Source: DASVSE01 sp036399715 (GTDB lineage Bacteria; Bacteroidota; Rhodothermia; Rhodothermales; Rubricoccaceae). From it: a DNA stretch of 11,654 nt. The stretch lies in assembly GCA_036399715.1 (NCBI GenBank), contig DASWMO010000267.1:1-11654 (forward strand). The letters run 5' to 3'. Below, piece by piece: positions 1 to 6,563 of this stretch (its first letter is position 1; each line of letters opens with the position of its first letter). Under the pieces are notes generated by a model that saw only the letters and a list, made by a program, of their open reading frames with translations, was not told where the DNA came from and searched no databases. The position numbers were made by a program, and so were the translations under genes.

Positions 1-185
1 AGATCAACGACCTCGCCGAACAGGGCGGCAACATGATCGAGGACGCTGCCGAGGCCGTCAAGGACAAGGTCGTCACCCTTGTGCCGGACTCCGTCAAGGA
101 GCACGCCGAGACCCTCGGCGGCAAAGCCCGCGATGCCGCGACCGATCTCGTCGGCAAGGCTGCGGACAAGCTGTCGAACAAGTAA
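1..185 (+). CDS. C-terminal 60 residues of a small helical Lys/Ala-rich protein (partial)
   Basis: An open frame enters from the left edge (first full codon at base 3) and ends at a TAA. The visible residues are low in aromatics and rich in Ala, Lys, Asp and Glu, with helix-forming spacing (for example KARDAATDLVGKAADKLSNK at the very end). This is the composition of amphipathic-helix proteins such as YtxH-like, LEA-like or CsbD-like stress proteins, but I see no motif that decides between them, so the function is unknown. A strong intrinsic terminator lies about 20 bases after the stop, which supports this being the real end of a transcription unit. The start and most of the protein are probably outside the window. 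Confidence 0.7.
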   Translation, partial: INDLAEQGGNMIEDAAEAVKDKVVTLVPDSVKEHAETLGGKARDAATDLVGKAADKLSNK

Positions 186-206
186 GGACGTCGCCCACTC
201 GGCTCG

Positions 207-242
207 CGCCCTGGGTGCTCCGGCGCCCGGGGCGTTCTCGTT
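207..242 (+). terminator. Rho-independent terminator after the partial gene
   Basis: Arms CGCCCTGGGTG (207-217) and CGCCCGGGGCG (224-234) pair over 11 positions (nine Watson-Crick, two G-T) around a six-base CTCCGG loop. They are followed by a T-rich tail, TTCTCGTTT. The hairpin sits between the upstream stop codon and the transporter, so it separates two transcription units, or at least attenuates read-through. Confidence 0.75.
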
Positions 243-253
243 TCGCCCCTCCC

Positions 254-1459
254 GTGACGCTTCCCGATTACCCGCGCACGTTCTGGCTGCTCGTCGTCGG
301 AACACTCGTCAACCGGATCGGGCTGCTCGTGCTCCCGTTCCTCTCGCTCTACCTCACCGCCGCCCGCGGGCTGAGCGTCGAGCAGGCGACGCTCGTGATC
401 GGGTTCCACGGCGCGGGTGCCTTTGCAGCCGGTATCGCGGGTGGGGCCCTTGCCGACGCCCTCGGGCGCAAGGCTGTTCTGGTCGGGAGTCTGGCAGGTG
501 GCGCCGTATTGATGGCGGCGATCCCGTTTGCCGGCGCGTCGTGGCACCTCGGCGCGATCGTGGCGGCTTACGGGTTCGTCGGGGAGATGTACCGGCCAGC
601 TGTTTCGGCCGTCGTCGCGGACACGGTCGAGCCCGAACGGCAGACGCGCGCGTTCGCCCTTCTCTACTGGGCGATCAACGTCGGCGCGGCCGTCGGGCCG
701 GCCCTCGGCGGCCTCCTCGCAGAACGGTCGTTCGGGCTCCTGTTTACCGTCGATGCGGCCACGATGGCGATCTACGCTGGCGTCGTGGCCGTGGGCATCT
801 CGGAGACGAGGCCGGCCCGGACGGGTACGGCGCACGTCCTGGAGCGGCCGCACACGGTGGGGCACGCGCTACGAGACGGCCGTCTCATCGGTCTCGCTCT
901 GGTCTCGTTCGCCGTCGGGACGGCGTTCGTACAGACGTACGTCACGCTGCCGCTCGTGATGCGGGCGGACGGCATCCCTGCAGGCACCTACGGAGCCGTC
1001 GTCGGGCTCAACGGCGCCATCGTCGTTCTGCTGAGCCTGCCCGTCGCCCGGTGGATGGAGCGCCGCCACGGGTCGGCCCCGCTCGCGGCGGCGGTCGCCC
1101 TGATCGGCGTGGGCGTCGGCGCGTTCGCCTTCGCGGACTCGGCGTGGGAGTACGCCGGCGGGATCGTGCTGCTGTCGCTCGGCGAGATCGTCGTGCTGCC
1201 CGTGTTGCCCGCACTCGTCGCCCGCCTCGCCCCGGACGGCCTGCGGGCGACGTACCAGGGCGTGCATCAGAGCGGCTGGGGCCTCGCCCACATGCTCAGC
1301 CCGGTTGCCGGCGGGGCCGTGCTCGCGCGGCTGGGTGCCGATGCCCTGTGGGCGGCGACGCTCGGGCTCGCCCTCGCCGCGGCCGCAGTCGTCCTCGCGT
1401 TCCGCCTCGGCGACGCCGGAGCGGGCACGCCTTCAGTGCCCGCTCCTGACGTGTTCTAG
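254..1459 (+). CDS. MFS transporter, DHA1/MdtH-like, 12 predicted TM helices
   Basis: A membrane protein of about 401 residues, built almost entirely of hydrophobic helices, with the length of a 12-TM major facilitator. The loop after TM2 carries the MFS motif A (GGALADALGRK, about residues 63-73). TM1 has the NRIGLLVLPFLSLYL pattern (residues 20-34) common in MdtH-like and other DHA1 drug/solute exporters. The substrate cannot be read from the sequence; efflux by proton antiport is the family expectation. I chose the GTG at 254, giving the N-terminus MTLPDYPRTFW. A longer in-frame start at 215 would lie inside the upstream terminator hairpin and add an uncharacteristic Arg/Pro-rich leader. 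No Shine-Dalgarno is visible. The stop codon overlaps that of the convergent ruvB. Confidence 0.9.
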   Translation: MTLPDYPRTFWLLVVGTLVNRIGLLVLPFLSLYLTAARGLSVEQATLVIGFHGAGAFAAGIAGGALADALGRKAVLVGSLAGGAVLMAAIPFAGASWHLGAIVAAYGFVGEMYRPAVSAVVADTVEPERQTRAFALLYWAINVGAAVGPALGGLLAERSFGLLFTVDAATMAIYAGVVAVGISETRPARTGTAHVLERPHTVGHALRDGRLIGLALVSFAVGTAFVQTYVTLPLVMRADGIPAGTYGAVVGLNGAIVVLLSLPVARWMERRHGSAPLAAAVALIGVGVGAFAFADSAWEYAGGIVLLSLGEIVVLPVLPALVARLAPDGLRATYQGVHQSGWGLAHMLSPVAGGAVLARLGADALWAATLGLALAAAAVVLAFRLGDAGAGTPSVPAPDVF

Positions 1460-2508
1460 CCGAGCAGGTCGTCGAAGATGTCGACCTGCTTCATCGGCGG
1501 GACGATGTCGAAGTGCTCGTACGCCCGCCGGGCCGCGACGCGGCCGCGCGGCGTGCGCGCCATGAAGCCCTCCTGGATGAGGTACGGCTCGTAGACCTCT
1601 TCGACCGTCCCAGCGTCCTCCCCGACCGCGACGGCGATCGTCGACACCCCGACCGGACCGCCGTCGAACTTCTCCATGAGCGCGAGCAGGATCCGGGCGT
1701 CCATTTCGTCGAGGCCAGCCTCGTCTACGTCGAGCGCGTTGAGGGCGTAGTCGGCGAGCTCGCGGGTGATGCGGCCGTCGCCTCCCGGTGCGCCGGCGGT
1801 CTGGACCTCGGCGAAGTCGCGCGTGCGGCGCAGCAGCTTGTTCGCGATGCGCGGCGTGCCGCGGCTGCGTCGGGCGATCTCGAAGGCGCCCTGCGGGTCG
1901 ATCTCGATCTTCATCAGGTCCGCCGAGCGCATCACGATCTCCTGCAAGAGATCCGCCGTGTAGTAGTCGTAGCGGAAGTCGATGCCGAAGCGCGCGAGGA
2001 GCGGCTTCGTGAGCATCCCCTTGCGCGTCGTCGCCCCGATGAGCGTGAACGGCGGGAGCGCGATCCGGACCGACCGGGCGGACGGGCCCGAGTCGATGAG
2101 GATGTCGATCGCGTAGTCCTCCATCGCCGAGTACAGGTACTCCTCGACGACGGGCGCGAGGCGGTGAATCTCGTCGATAAAGAGGACGTCGCCGGCCTCG
2201 AGGTTCGTCAGCAGGCCCGCGATGGACGCCGGCTTGTCGAGCGCCGGACCGGACGTCGTCTTGACGGACGCCCCCATCTCCTCGGCGACGATGTGCGCGA
2301 GCGTCGTCTTGCCGAGCCCGGGTGGGCCGGAGAGGATGACGTGGTCCAGCGACTCGCCGCGCTGGAGCGCAGCCGTCACGAACACCCGGAGGTTGTCCTT
2401 GATCTTCTGCTGGCCGATAAACTCGTCGAGGGCCTTGGGGCGGAGGGCTTTCTCGACATCCTCGTCGCGCGAGGTCGCGTCGGCGGGGCCGCGGGGGGTG
2501 GCGTCCAT
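1456..2508 (-). CDS. ruvB: Holliday junction branch-migration helicase subunit RuvB
   Basis: RuvB is the AAA+ ring motor that, with RuvA, drives branch migration of Holliday junctions in recombinational repair. The 350-residue protein is full length. Walker A is GPPGLGKTT (61-69), Walker B/DEIH is VLFIDEIH (108-115), and sensor 1 is GATTR (158-162). The probable arginine finger is R173 in LLARFGI, and sensor 2 is RGTPRIANKLLRR (about 216-228). A C-terminal winged helix includes EPYLIQEGFMARTPRGR. ATG at 2508 gives a typical short N-terminus before the LRPKALDEFIGQ segment. The gene stands alone without ruvA or ruvC nearby, which is common outside the enterics. It is transcribed divergently from the HTCS gene and convergently with the MFS gene. 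Confidence 0.98.
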   Translation of the reverse strand: MDATPRGPADATSRDEDVEKALRPKALDEFIGQQKIKDNLRVFVTAALQRGESLDHVILSGPPGLGKTTLAHIVAEEMGASVKTTSGPALDKPASIAGLLTNLEAGDVLFIDEIHRLAPVVEEYLYSAMEDYAIDILIDSGPSARSVRIALPPFTLIGATTRKGMLTKPLLARFGIDFRYDYYTADLLQEIVMRSADLMKIEIDPQGAFEIARRSRGTPRIANKLLRRTRDFAEVQTAGAPGGDGRITRELADYALNALDVDEAGLDEMDARILLALMEKFDGGPVGVSTIAVAVGEDAGTVEEVYEPYLIQEGFMARTPRGRVAARRAYEHFDIVPPMKQVDIFDDLLG

Positions 2509-2525
2509 GGGTCGTCGGGCTGTTT

Positions 2526-2536
2526 CCGGAAAGGTA
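2526..2536 (-). promoter_or_regulatory. Candidate -7 box of ruvB (TACCTTTCCGG)
   Basis: On the minus strand, TACCTTTC followed by CGG matches the Bacteroidota housekeeping -7 consensus TAnnTTTG at all but the last position. It lies about 20 bases before the ruvB ATG. I could not find a convincing -33 TTTG at the expected spacing, so the call rests on one element and its similarity to boxes before other genes in the window. Confidence 0.4.
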
Positions 2537-2546
2537 CGGGGCGGGT

Positions 2547-2563
2547 GTGACAGGGTGCGTCAC
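2547..2563. promoter_or_regulatory. Inverted repeat GTGAC-N7-GTCAC in the ruvB/HTCS divergent gap
   Basis: Two perfect 5-base half-sites are separated by AGGGTGC. The repeat lies roughly where the ruvB -33 region would be, in the 187-base gap between divergent genes. It could be an operator for a dimeric regulator, but the half-sites are short and the spacing does not match the classical CRP/FNR site, so this is only a candidate. Confidence 0.25.
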
Positions 2564-2659
2564 CGGGCGTGCTGATCGGGCTGAACGAGGCATGGCCTCT
2601 GCGTCTCCCGGCGGACAAGGCCGAAGCGACCTCGCGCCTGTGCCGAAGGGGTCTGTGGT

Positions 2660-2669
2660 TAGTCTTCGG
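2660..2669 (+). promoter_or_regulatory. Candidate -7 box of the HTCS gene (TAGTCTTCGG)
   Basis: TAGTCTTCGG resembles the Bacteroidota -7 consensus TAnnTTTG with two mismatches. It lies 26 bases before the proposed TTG start of the histidine kinase gene. No clear -33 TTTG is visible. The support is mainly its likeness to the boxes before ruvB, the DUF3109 gene and rpoN. Confidence 0.3.
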
Positions 2670-2695
2670 CGTCCACCCACACGCCTCCCTCGACG

Positions 2696-5600
2696 TTGCG
2701 TCGCCTCGCACTGCTCTTCCTGCTCGTCACCGCAGCGGTCCACGCCCAGGCGCCGCGCCCGGCCGCCGTCTCACCGTCGGTCGTCGCCCGCGTGGACCGC
2801 CTCATCGCCGCGGCCGAGGACTCCGAGACGCCCGCCGAGCGTCGCACGGCGGCGGCCGAAGCCCTGAGCATCTCGCGGCGGGCGGGCTACACGCGCGGCG
2901 TCGGGCTGGCGCAGTACGAAGCGGCCCTCGCGACCTACTTCGCGGGCGAGCCCGGGGCCGAGGCACAGTTCGAGCGTGCTGCGGCAACAGCCCGTCGCGC
3001 GCGAGACCCGAAGACCGAGGGCACGGCGCTGGCGTGGCAGGGCATGGCCGCGACCGACGCGGGTCCGGACGCCCAGGCGCGCGGCGTCGCCCTGATGCGC
3101 GCTGGTCTAGCGGTCCACCGGGCTCAGGCCGGGCCTGAGGGCCAACGCAACTCCCTGACGCCGCTCAACCTGCTCGCCAACTACTACCGTTTCGTCGGCG
3201 AGCCAGACTCGGCGCGCGTGCTGTTCGAAGAGACCGTCCGGACGGCTGTCGCGCTCGGCGACGGCGAGGCAGAGGGGCGCGCGCTCTACGCCGTCGCCGA
3301 CCTGCAGCGGGCCGCGGGCGACGTCGTGCCGGCCGCGCGGGCGTACCGCCGGGCGGAGCGCCTCGCGACGGACGCCGGCGACGAGGCCCGAGCGGACCTC
3401 GCGCGTCTTGGGCTCGCCCGCATCGACGCCGCACAGGGCCAGACCGACGCCGCGGCCCGCGCCTTCCGGCGCCTCGCCGACGCCGGCCGCCTCGGCGGCG
3501 CGCTCGGCTACGCCTCCGAGCCGCTCGTCGACCTCGGCGCGCTCTACGAGGCGCAGAACCGGCCCGCACAGGCGCTCGCCGCGTACCGCGAGATGGCCCG
3601 CGCGGCCGACGACGCGGGCGTCCCGTACGCCCACGACCTCGCCAACGTCTACGCTGCCGGCGTCCTTTTCCGCCTCGGCCGTCGCACCGACGCTCGCGCC
3701 GCCCTGCACCCGTCTGCGGATTCGCTCCTCTCGATGGGCACGTCGCAGGAGGTGTCGGCCGCGGTCTACCGGCTCTTCGCCACCGAGGCGCGTCTCGACG
3801 GGCGCCCGGCCGAGGCCGTCGCGTTCGCCCGGCAGGCGACCGAAGCGGCCGACGGGGCAGACGATGCCGGCGCCGCGCGCGACGCCTACGCCGAACTAGC
3901 CGAGAGCCTCGACGCGAGCGGCGACGCGCGGGGCGCGCTCCGGGCGTTCCGACGCTCGGCTGCGCTCACGGACAGTCTTCGGAGCACGGCGCAGGCGCGG
4001 GCCGTCGGGCGGGCCGAGGGGGAGACGGCGCGTGCGGCCGCCGAGGCGCAGAGCCGCCAGGCGCGCCTCGGAGCGGGAGCCCTCGCGGCCCTGCTCGCGC
4101 TCGGAGCCGCCGGTGGTGGCGTTTACCGCCGAACTGTCCGCCGCAACGCCCGCGATGCCGACGCGCGGACGGCCGAGATCGCCCGGCAGGCCGGCGAACT
4201 CGAAGCCGCGAACGCGGACCTCGCGCAGACCAACGCGGTCGTCCGCGAGGCGCAGGACGCGCAGGCGCGCTTCTTCCAGACGGCCAGCCACGAGCTCCGC
4301 ACGCCGCTCACGCTCACGCTCGGCCCGCTCGACGACCTCCGCCAGACGCCGCTCGGGGCCGACGCGCAGCGCTCGGCGGACCTCGCGCACGCCAACGCGA
4401 CGCGCCTCGCCCGCCTCGTCGACGAGTTGCTCGACACCGCCCGCCTCGACGCCGGCGAGATGCCACACCGGCCTGTCCGGACGGACCTCGTAGGCCTCGC
4501 CTCGGGCGTCGCGGCCCGCTTCGCTGACGCGGCCGCCCGCGACGGCGTCACGCTCACGGCTCACGTCCCGGCCGGAACGCTCGACGCCGTCGTCGACGGC
4601 GAGGCGCTGGACCGGGCGCTCGCCAACCTCGTCGCCAACGCCCTCCGGCACACGCCCCGCGGCGGGCACGTCGAGGTCCGCGCGAGCGCGGCACACGGCG
4701 AGGCGCGCCTCGCCGTCGTGGACACCGGATCGGGCGTCGCGGCCGACGCGCTCCCGCACGTCTTCGACCGCTTCTACCGCGCCGACGAGACGTCGGGAAT
4801 CGGGACCGGGCTGGGGCTGGCGCTCGCCAAAGAGTGGACCGAGCGCGACGGCGGGCGCGTCGAGGTTGTCTCGGCGCCGGGCGCCGGCGCAACGTTCACG
4901 CTCGTGCTCCCGCTCGCGGACCCGCACGCCCTGCCAGAGTCCGGCTCGGGGCTCGCCGTCGATCCGCGTCCCACCGCCATCCAGCCGGTCAGCGAGGCAC
5001 GGGATGCCGAGGCGCCGGATGCGGACCTGCCAGACGCCGAGGCACTCGTCGTGCTCGTCGCCGAGGACCACGACGACCTGCGGGCCTACGTCGCGGGCCA
5101 CCTCGCGCGCATCGGCGGCAGCCGGCCGGTCCACGTCGTCGAGGCCGCCGACGGCGAGGCCGCGCTCGCACTCGCCATCGACCTCGTCCCGGACCTCGTC
5201 GTGTCCGACGTGATGATGCCGCGCCGCGACGGGATGAGCCTCGCCCGCGCCCTCAAGGCCGACGTGCGCACGAGCCACGTGCCGGTCCTGCTCCTGACGG
5301 CCCGCGCGGATGCGGCGTCGCAGGTCGAGGGCTACACGTCGGGTGCGGATGGGTACCTCGCCAAGCCGTTCTCCGCCGACGTGCTCCGGGCGCAGGCGGC
5401 CGGCCTCGTCGCCGAGCGCCAGCGCCTCCGCGACCGCTACGCTGCCGCCCTCCGCCCCGCCCTGCCCCGCGGCGGGCTCGACGGAGGTGGACGCGACGGC
5501 AGCGGGCTCGTCCTCACCGGCGACGGCCTCGACGGCGCATCCTCCGACGGGCGACGTGCCGGAATGGAGCCCGCTGACCCGACGCTCTCGCCCGCCGAGA

Positions 5601-5926
5601 CGCGCTTTCTCGACGCTGTCGATGCGGCCATCGCGCTCGGCGTCGGCGACGCGCTGTTCGGGGCTGAAACGCTGGCCGAGGCGCTCGCGCTCTCGCCGCG
5701 CCAGCTCGCGCGCAAGCTCAAAGCCCTCTCCGGCGACACGCCTGGTCGGCGCCTCCGCCGCGCGCGCGTCGAGGCCGGCGCCGCCCTGCTCGCCGCCGGG
5801 ACGCACTCGGTGAAGGAGGTCGCAGCGTCCGTCGGCTACGCCGACGACGAGGGATTCCGGCGCGCCTTCGTGGCCGTTCGCGGCGGGCTGCCGTCCGCCA
5901 TCGCCGATACGCTCGCCGAGGCCTGA
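2696..5926 (+). CDS. Hybrid two-component system protein: exported TPR sensor, histidine kinase, receiver and AraC DNA-binding domain
   Basis: This 1076-residue one-protein signalling pathway has the architecture of Bacteroidota HTCS regulators. The TTG start gives a signal peptide (MRRLALLFLLVTAAVHA, likely cut near residue 17). Residues about 20-440 are Ala-rich helical repeats of TPR type, predicted periplasmic. A TM helix (about 458-478) and a short coiled coil follow. HisKA has its phospho-acceptor H532 in SHELRTPLT. HATPase_c shows the N-box N648, DTGSG (676-680) and GTGLGL (703-708). The receiver has acidic E790/D791, phospho-acceptor D838, T868 and K890. The AraC-type HTH occupies about 960-1076 (SPRQLARKLKAL, VGYADDEGFRRAF). 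All catalytic residues are present. The ligand is unknown; TPR-sensor HTCSs lack the Reg_prop/Y_Y_Y sensor of polysaccharide-sensing ones. It must act on DNA while membrane-anchored. The solo AraC gene next door is a likely partner or target. Confidence 0.93.
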   Translation: MRRLALLFLLVTAAVHAQAPRPAAVSPSVVARVDRLIAAAEDSETPAERRTAAAEALSISRRAGYTRGVGLAQYEAALATYFAGEPGAEAQFERAAATARRARDPKTEGTALAWQGMAATDAGPDAQARGVALMRAGLAVHRAQAGPEGQRNSLTPLNLLANYYRFVGEPDSARVLFEETVRTAVALGDGEAEGRALYAVADLQRAAGDVVPAARAYRRAERLATDAGDEARADLARLGLARIDAAQGQTDAAARAFRRLADAGRLGGALGYASEPLVDLGALYEAQNRPAQALAAYREMARAADDAGVPYAHDLANVYAAGVLFRLGRRTDARAALHPSADSLLSMGTSQEVSAAVYRLFATEARLDGRPAEAVAFARQATEAADGADDAGAARDAYAELAESLDASGDARGALRAFRRSAALTDSLRSTAQARAVGRAEGETARAAAEAQSRQARLGAGALAALLALGAAGGGVYRRTVRRNARDADARTAEIARQAGELEAANADLAQTNAVVREAQDAQARFFQTASHELRTPLTLTLGPLDDLRQTPLGADAQRSADLAHANATRLARLVDELLDTARLDAGEMPHRPVRTDLVGLASGVAARFADAAARDGVTLTAHVPAGTLDAVVDGEALDRALANLVANALRHTPRGGHVEVRASAAHGEARLAVVDTGSGVAADALPHVFDRFYRADETSGIGTGLGLALAKEWTERDGGRVEVVSAPGAGATFTLVLPLADPHALPESGSGLAVDPRPTAIQPVSEARDAEAPDADLPDAEALVVLVAEDHDDLRAYVAGHLARIGGSRPVHVVEAADGEAALALAIDLVPDLVVSDVMMPRRDGMSLARALKADVRTSHVPVLLLTARADAASQVEGYTSGADGYLAKPFSADVLRAQAAGLVAERQRLRDRYAAALRPALPRGGLDGGGRDGSGLVLTGDGLDGASSDGRRAGMEPADPTLSPAETRFLDAVDAAIALGVGDALFGAETLAEALALSPRQLARKLKALSGDTPGRRLRRARVEAGAALLAAGTHSVKEVAASVGYADDEGFRRAFVAVRGGLPSAIADTLAEA

Positions 5927-5951
5927 CCCGATCCCGAAGTGCCCAGGCGCA

Positions 5952-6003
5952 ACATTTCGGAGCCTTTCGAGGCAAAATGTCCGATTCGGCAGGCCGAATG
6001 TCC
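5952..6003. promoter_or_regulatory. Cluster of AATGTCC-like repeats, candidate AraC operator
   Basis: Three related words lie between the HTCS and solo AraC genes. They are CCGAAATGT on the minus strand (5952-5960), CAAAATGTCC (5973-5982) and CCGAATGTCC (5994-6003) on the plus strand. The two plus-strand AATGTCC copies begin 21 bases apart, two helical turns, the spacing expected for AraC-family direct repeats. ATTCGG-CAGG-CCGAAT (5984-5999) is also a perfect inverted repeat, and TCCGATTCGG occurs at 5980-5989 and again at 6015-6024. ACATTT (5952-5957) and AAATGT (5975-5980) can also pair around an inner GCCT-TTCG-AGGC hairpin (5962-5973), so a weak RNA structure is an alternative. Which protein binds is inferred from position. 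Confidence 0.45.
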
Positions 6004-6032
6004 AGTCTGTGGGGTCCGATTCGGGGCACGTT

Positions 6033-6043
6033 GGGACCGTCCC
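6033..6043. promoter_or_regulatory. Palindrome GGGAC-C-GTCCC just before the solo AraC start
   Basis: An 11-base perfect palindrome ends five bases before the first candidate ATG of the AraC gene. It could be a repressor site or a small translational hairpin. No other evidence supports it. Confidence 0.2.
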
Positions 6044-6047
6044 CACC

Positions 6048-6449
6048 ATGCCTCCCATGCCCGACCTCCTCCCCCGCTTTCTCGCCCTCGTCGACGCCCA
6101 TCGCTCGGACCCGAACACGAGTGTCGAGACGCTCGCCGAGGCCCTCTCGATGACGTCGCGCCACCTGCGGCGGCTGCTCGTCGCCCGGTGCGGCGAGACG
6201 CCCGGCACGCTCCTGCGCCGGCGCCGCGTCGAGCACGCCGAGCGCCTCATCGCCGCCGGGGCGACGCTCCGCGCCGCCGCCCGTGCGGCGGGCTACATGG
6301 ACCTCTCGGCGTTCAACCGCGCCTTCCGTGCCGTCACTGGACGGCCGCCCGCCGCGGTGCGCCCGTCGCGGGACGAGACCGCCGACCGCCCGATGCAGCG
6401 CGAGTCTGCCTCTCACCCGACTGGCGTCGGGTCGGCGCACGTCCGCTGA
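6048..6449 (+). CDS. Solo AraC-family DNA-binding-domain protein
   Basis: A protein of about 133 residues that is little more than an AraC double HTH. It has SVETLAEALSMTSRHLRRLL as the first HTH, LRRRRVEHAERLI as the linker helix, and GYMDLSAFNRAFRAVTGRPP as the second HTH and family signature. A short disordered tail follows. There is no ligand-binding, receiver or kinase domain. By eye roughly half of the 78 core residues match the C-terminal HTH of the HTCS gene directly upstream, so the two may recognise related sites. The start is uncertain: ATGs at 6048 and 6057 are both plausible, and a GTG at 6009 would run through the repeat cluster. It ends before a strong terminator, so with the HTCS gene it could form one operon or an autoregulated neighbour. 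It may be a constitutive regulator or a competitor of the HTCS. Confidence 0.85.
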   Translation: MPPMPDLLPRFLALVDAHRSDPNTSVETLAEALSMTSRHLRRLLVARCGETPGTLLRRRRVEHAERLIAAGATLRAAARAAGYMDLSAFNRAFRAVTGRPPAAVRPSRDETADRPMQRESASHPTGVGSAHVR

Positions 6450-6473
6450 GCCTGCGACCCACGTCGCCGATTT

Positions 6474-6515
6474 GCGCAGCCGTCCCTCACGCGAGGGGCG
6501 GCTGCGCGCGCGTTT
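6474..6515 (+). terminator. Strong terminator hairpin after the AraC gene
   Basis: Arms GCGCAGCCGTCCCTC (6474-6488) and GAGGGGCGGCTGCGC (6493-6507) pair over all 15 positions, with one G-T pair, around the four-base loop ACGC. A short GCGCGTTT tail follows. The stem begins 24 bases after the AraC stop codon. The T-run is short but the stem is exceptionally stable, so this is a likely end of the HTCS-AraC block. Confidence 0.75.
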
Positions 6516-6529
6516 GGGGCTGGACCCCA

Positions 6530-6549
6530 TGGACACCGTAGTCCACGGT
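6530..6549. promoter_or_regulatory. Overlapping inverted repeats upstream of the DUF3109 gene
   Basis: ACCGT-AGTCC-ACGGT (6535-6549) is a perfect 5-base-arm palindrome. It overlaps a second perfect one, TGGAC-ACCGTA-GTCCA (6530-6545), and a further TGGAC copy lies at 6521-6525. They sit immediately upstream of the candidate -7 box, where a repressor would block polymerase. An operator role is inferred from position only. Confidence 0.3.
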
Positions 6550-6551
6550 TC

Positions 6552-6559
6552 TACATTGG
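6552..6559 (+). promoter_or_regulatory. Candidate -7 box of the DUF3109 gene (TACATTGG)
   Basis: TACATTGG matches Bacteroidota TAnnTTTG at all but one constrained position and follows a terminator hairpin, where a new promoter is expected. Only four bases separate it from the ATG, which would place the transcript start at or next to the initiation codon (a leaderless mRNA). Confidence 0.4.
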
Positions 6560-6563
6560 CGCC

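Noticed and set aside
79..1449. Long plus-strand frame beginning inside the first partial gene and overlapping the MFS gene
   Set aside because: It gives an Arg/Pro-rich translation with no domain, and runs across the terminator and through the transporter in another frame.
1936..1990. RuvB has ARFGIDFRYDYY rather than the E. coli-type DRFGIVQRLEFY around the arginine finger
   Set aside because: The arginine itself is kept, and as far as I recall an Ala before it is usual in Bacteroidota-type RuvB, so no loss of function is implied.
2546..2563. Possible CRP/FNR site (TGTGA ... TCAC) upstream of ruvB
   Set aside because: The half-sites are separated by nine bases instead of six, so it is not a classical CRP site; kept only as a generic inverted repeat.
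6023..6040. Possible sigma-54 promoter (GGGGCACG...) before the solo AraC gene
   Set aside because: A GG lies at a -24-like position, but the required GC ten bases on reads CC, so the -24/-12 spacing rule is not met.
6009..6047. GTG at 6009 as the start of the solo AraC gene
   Set aside because: The added residues have no resemblance to AraC N-termini and would be encoded by the repeat cluster and the GGGAC palindrome; ATGs at 6048 and 6057 are more plausible.
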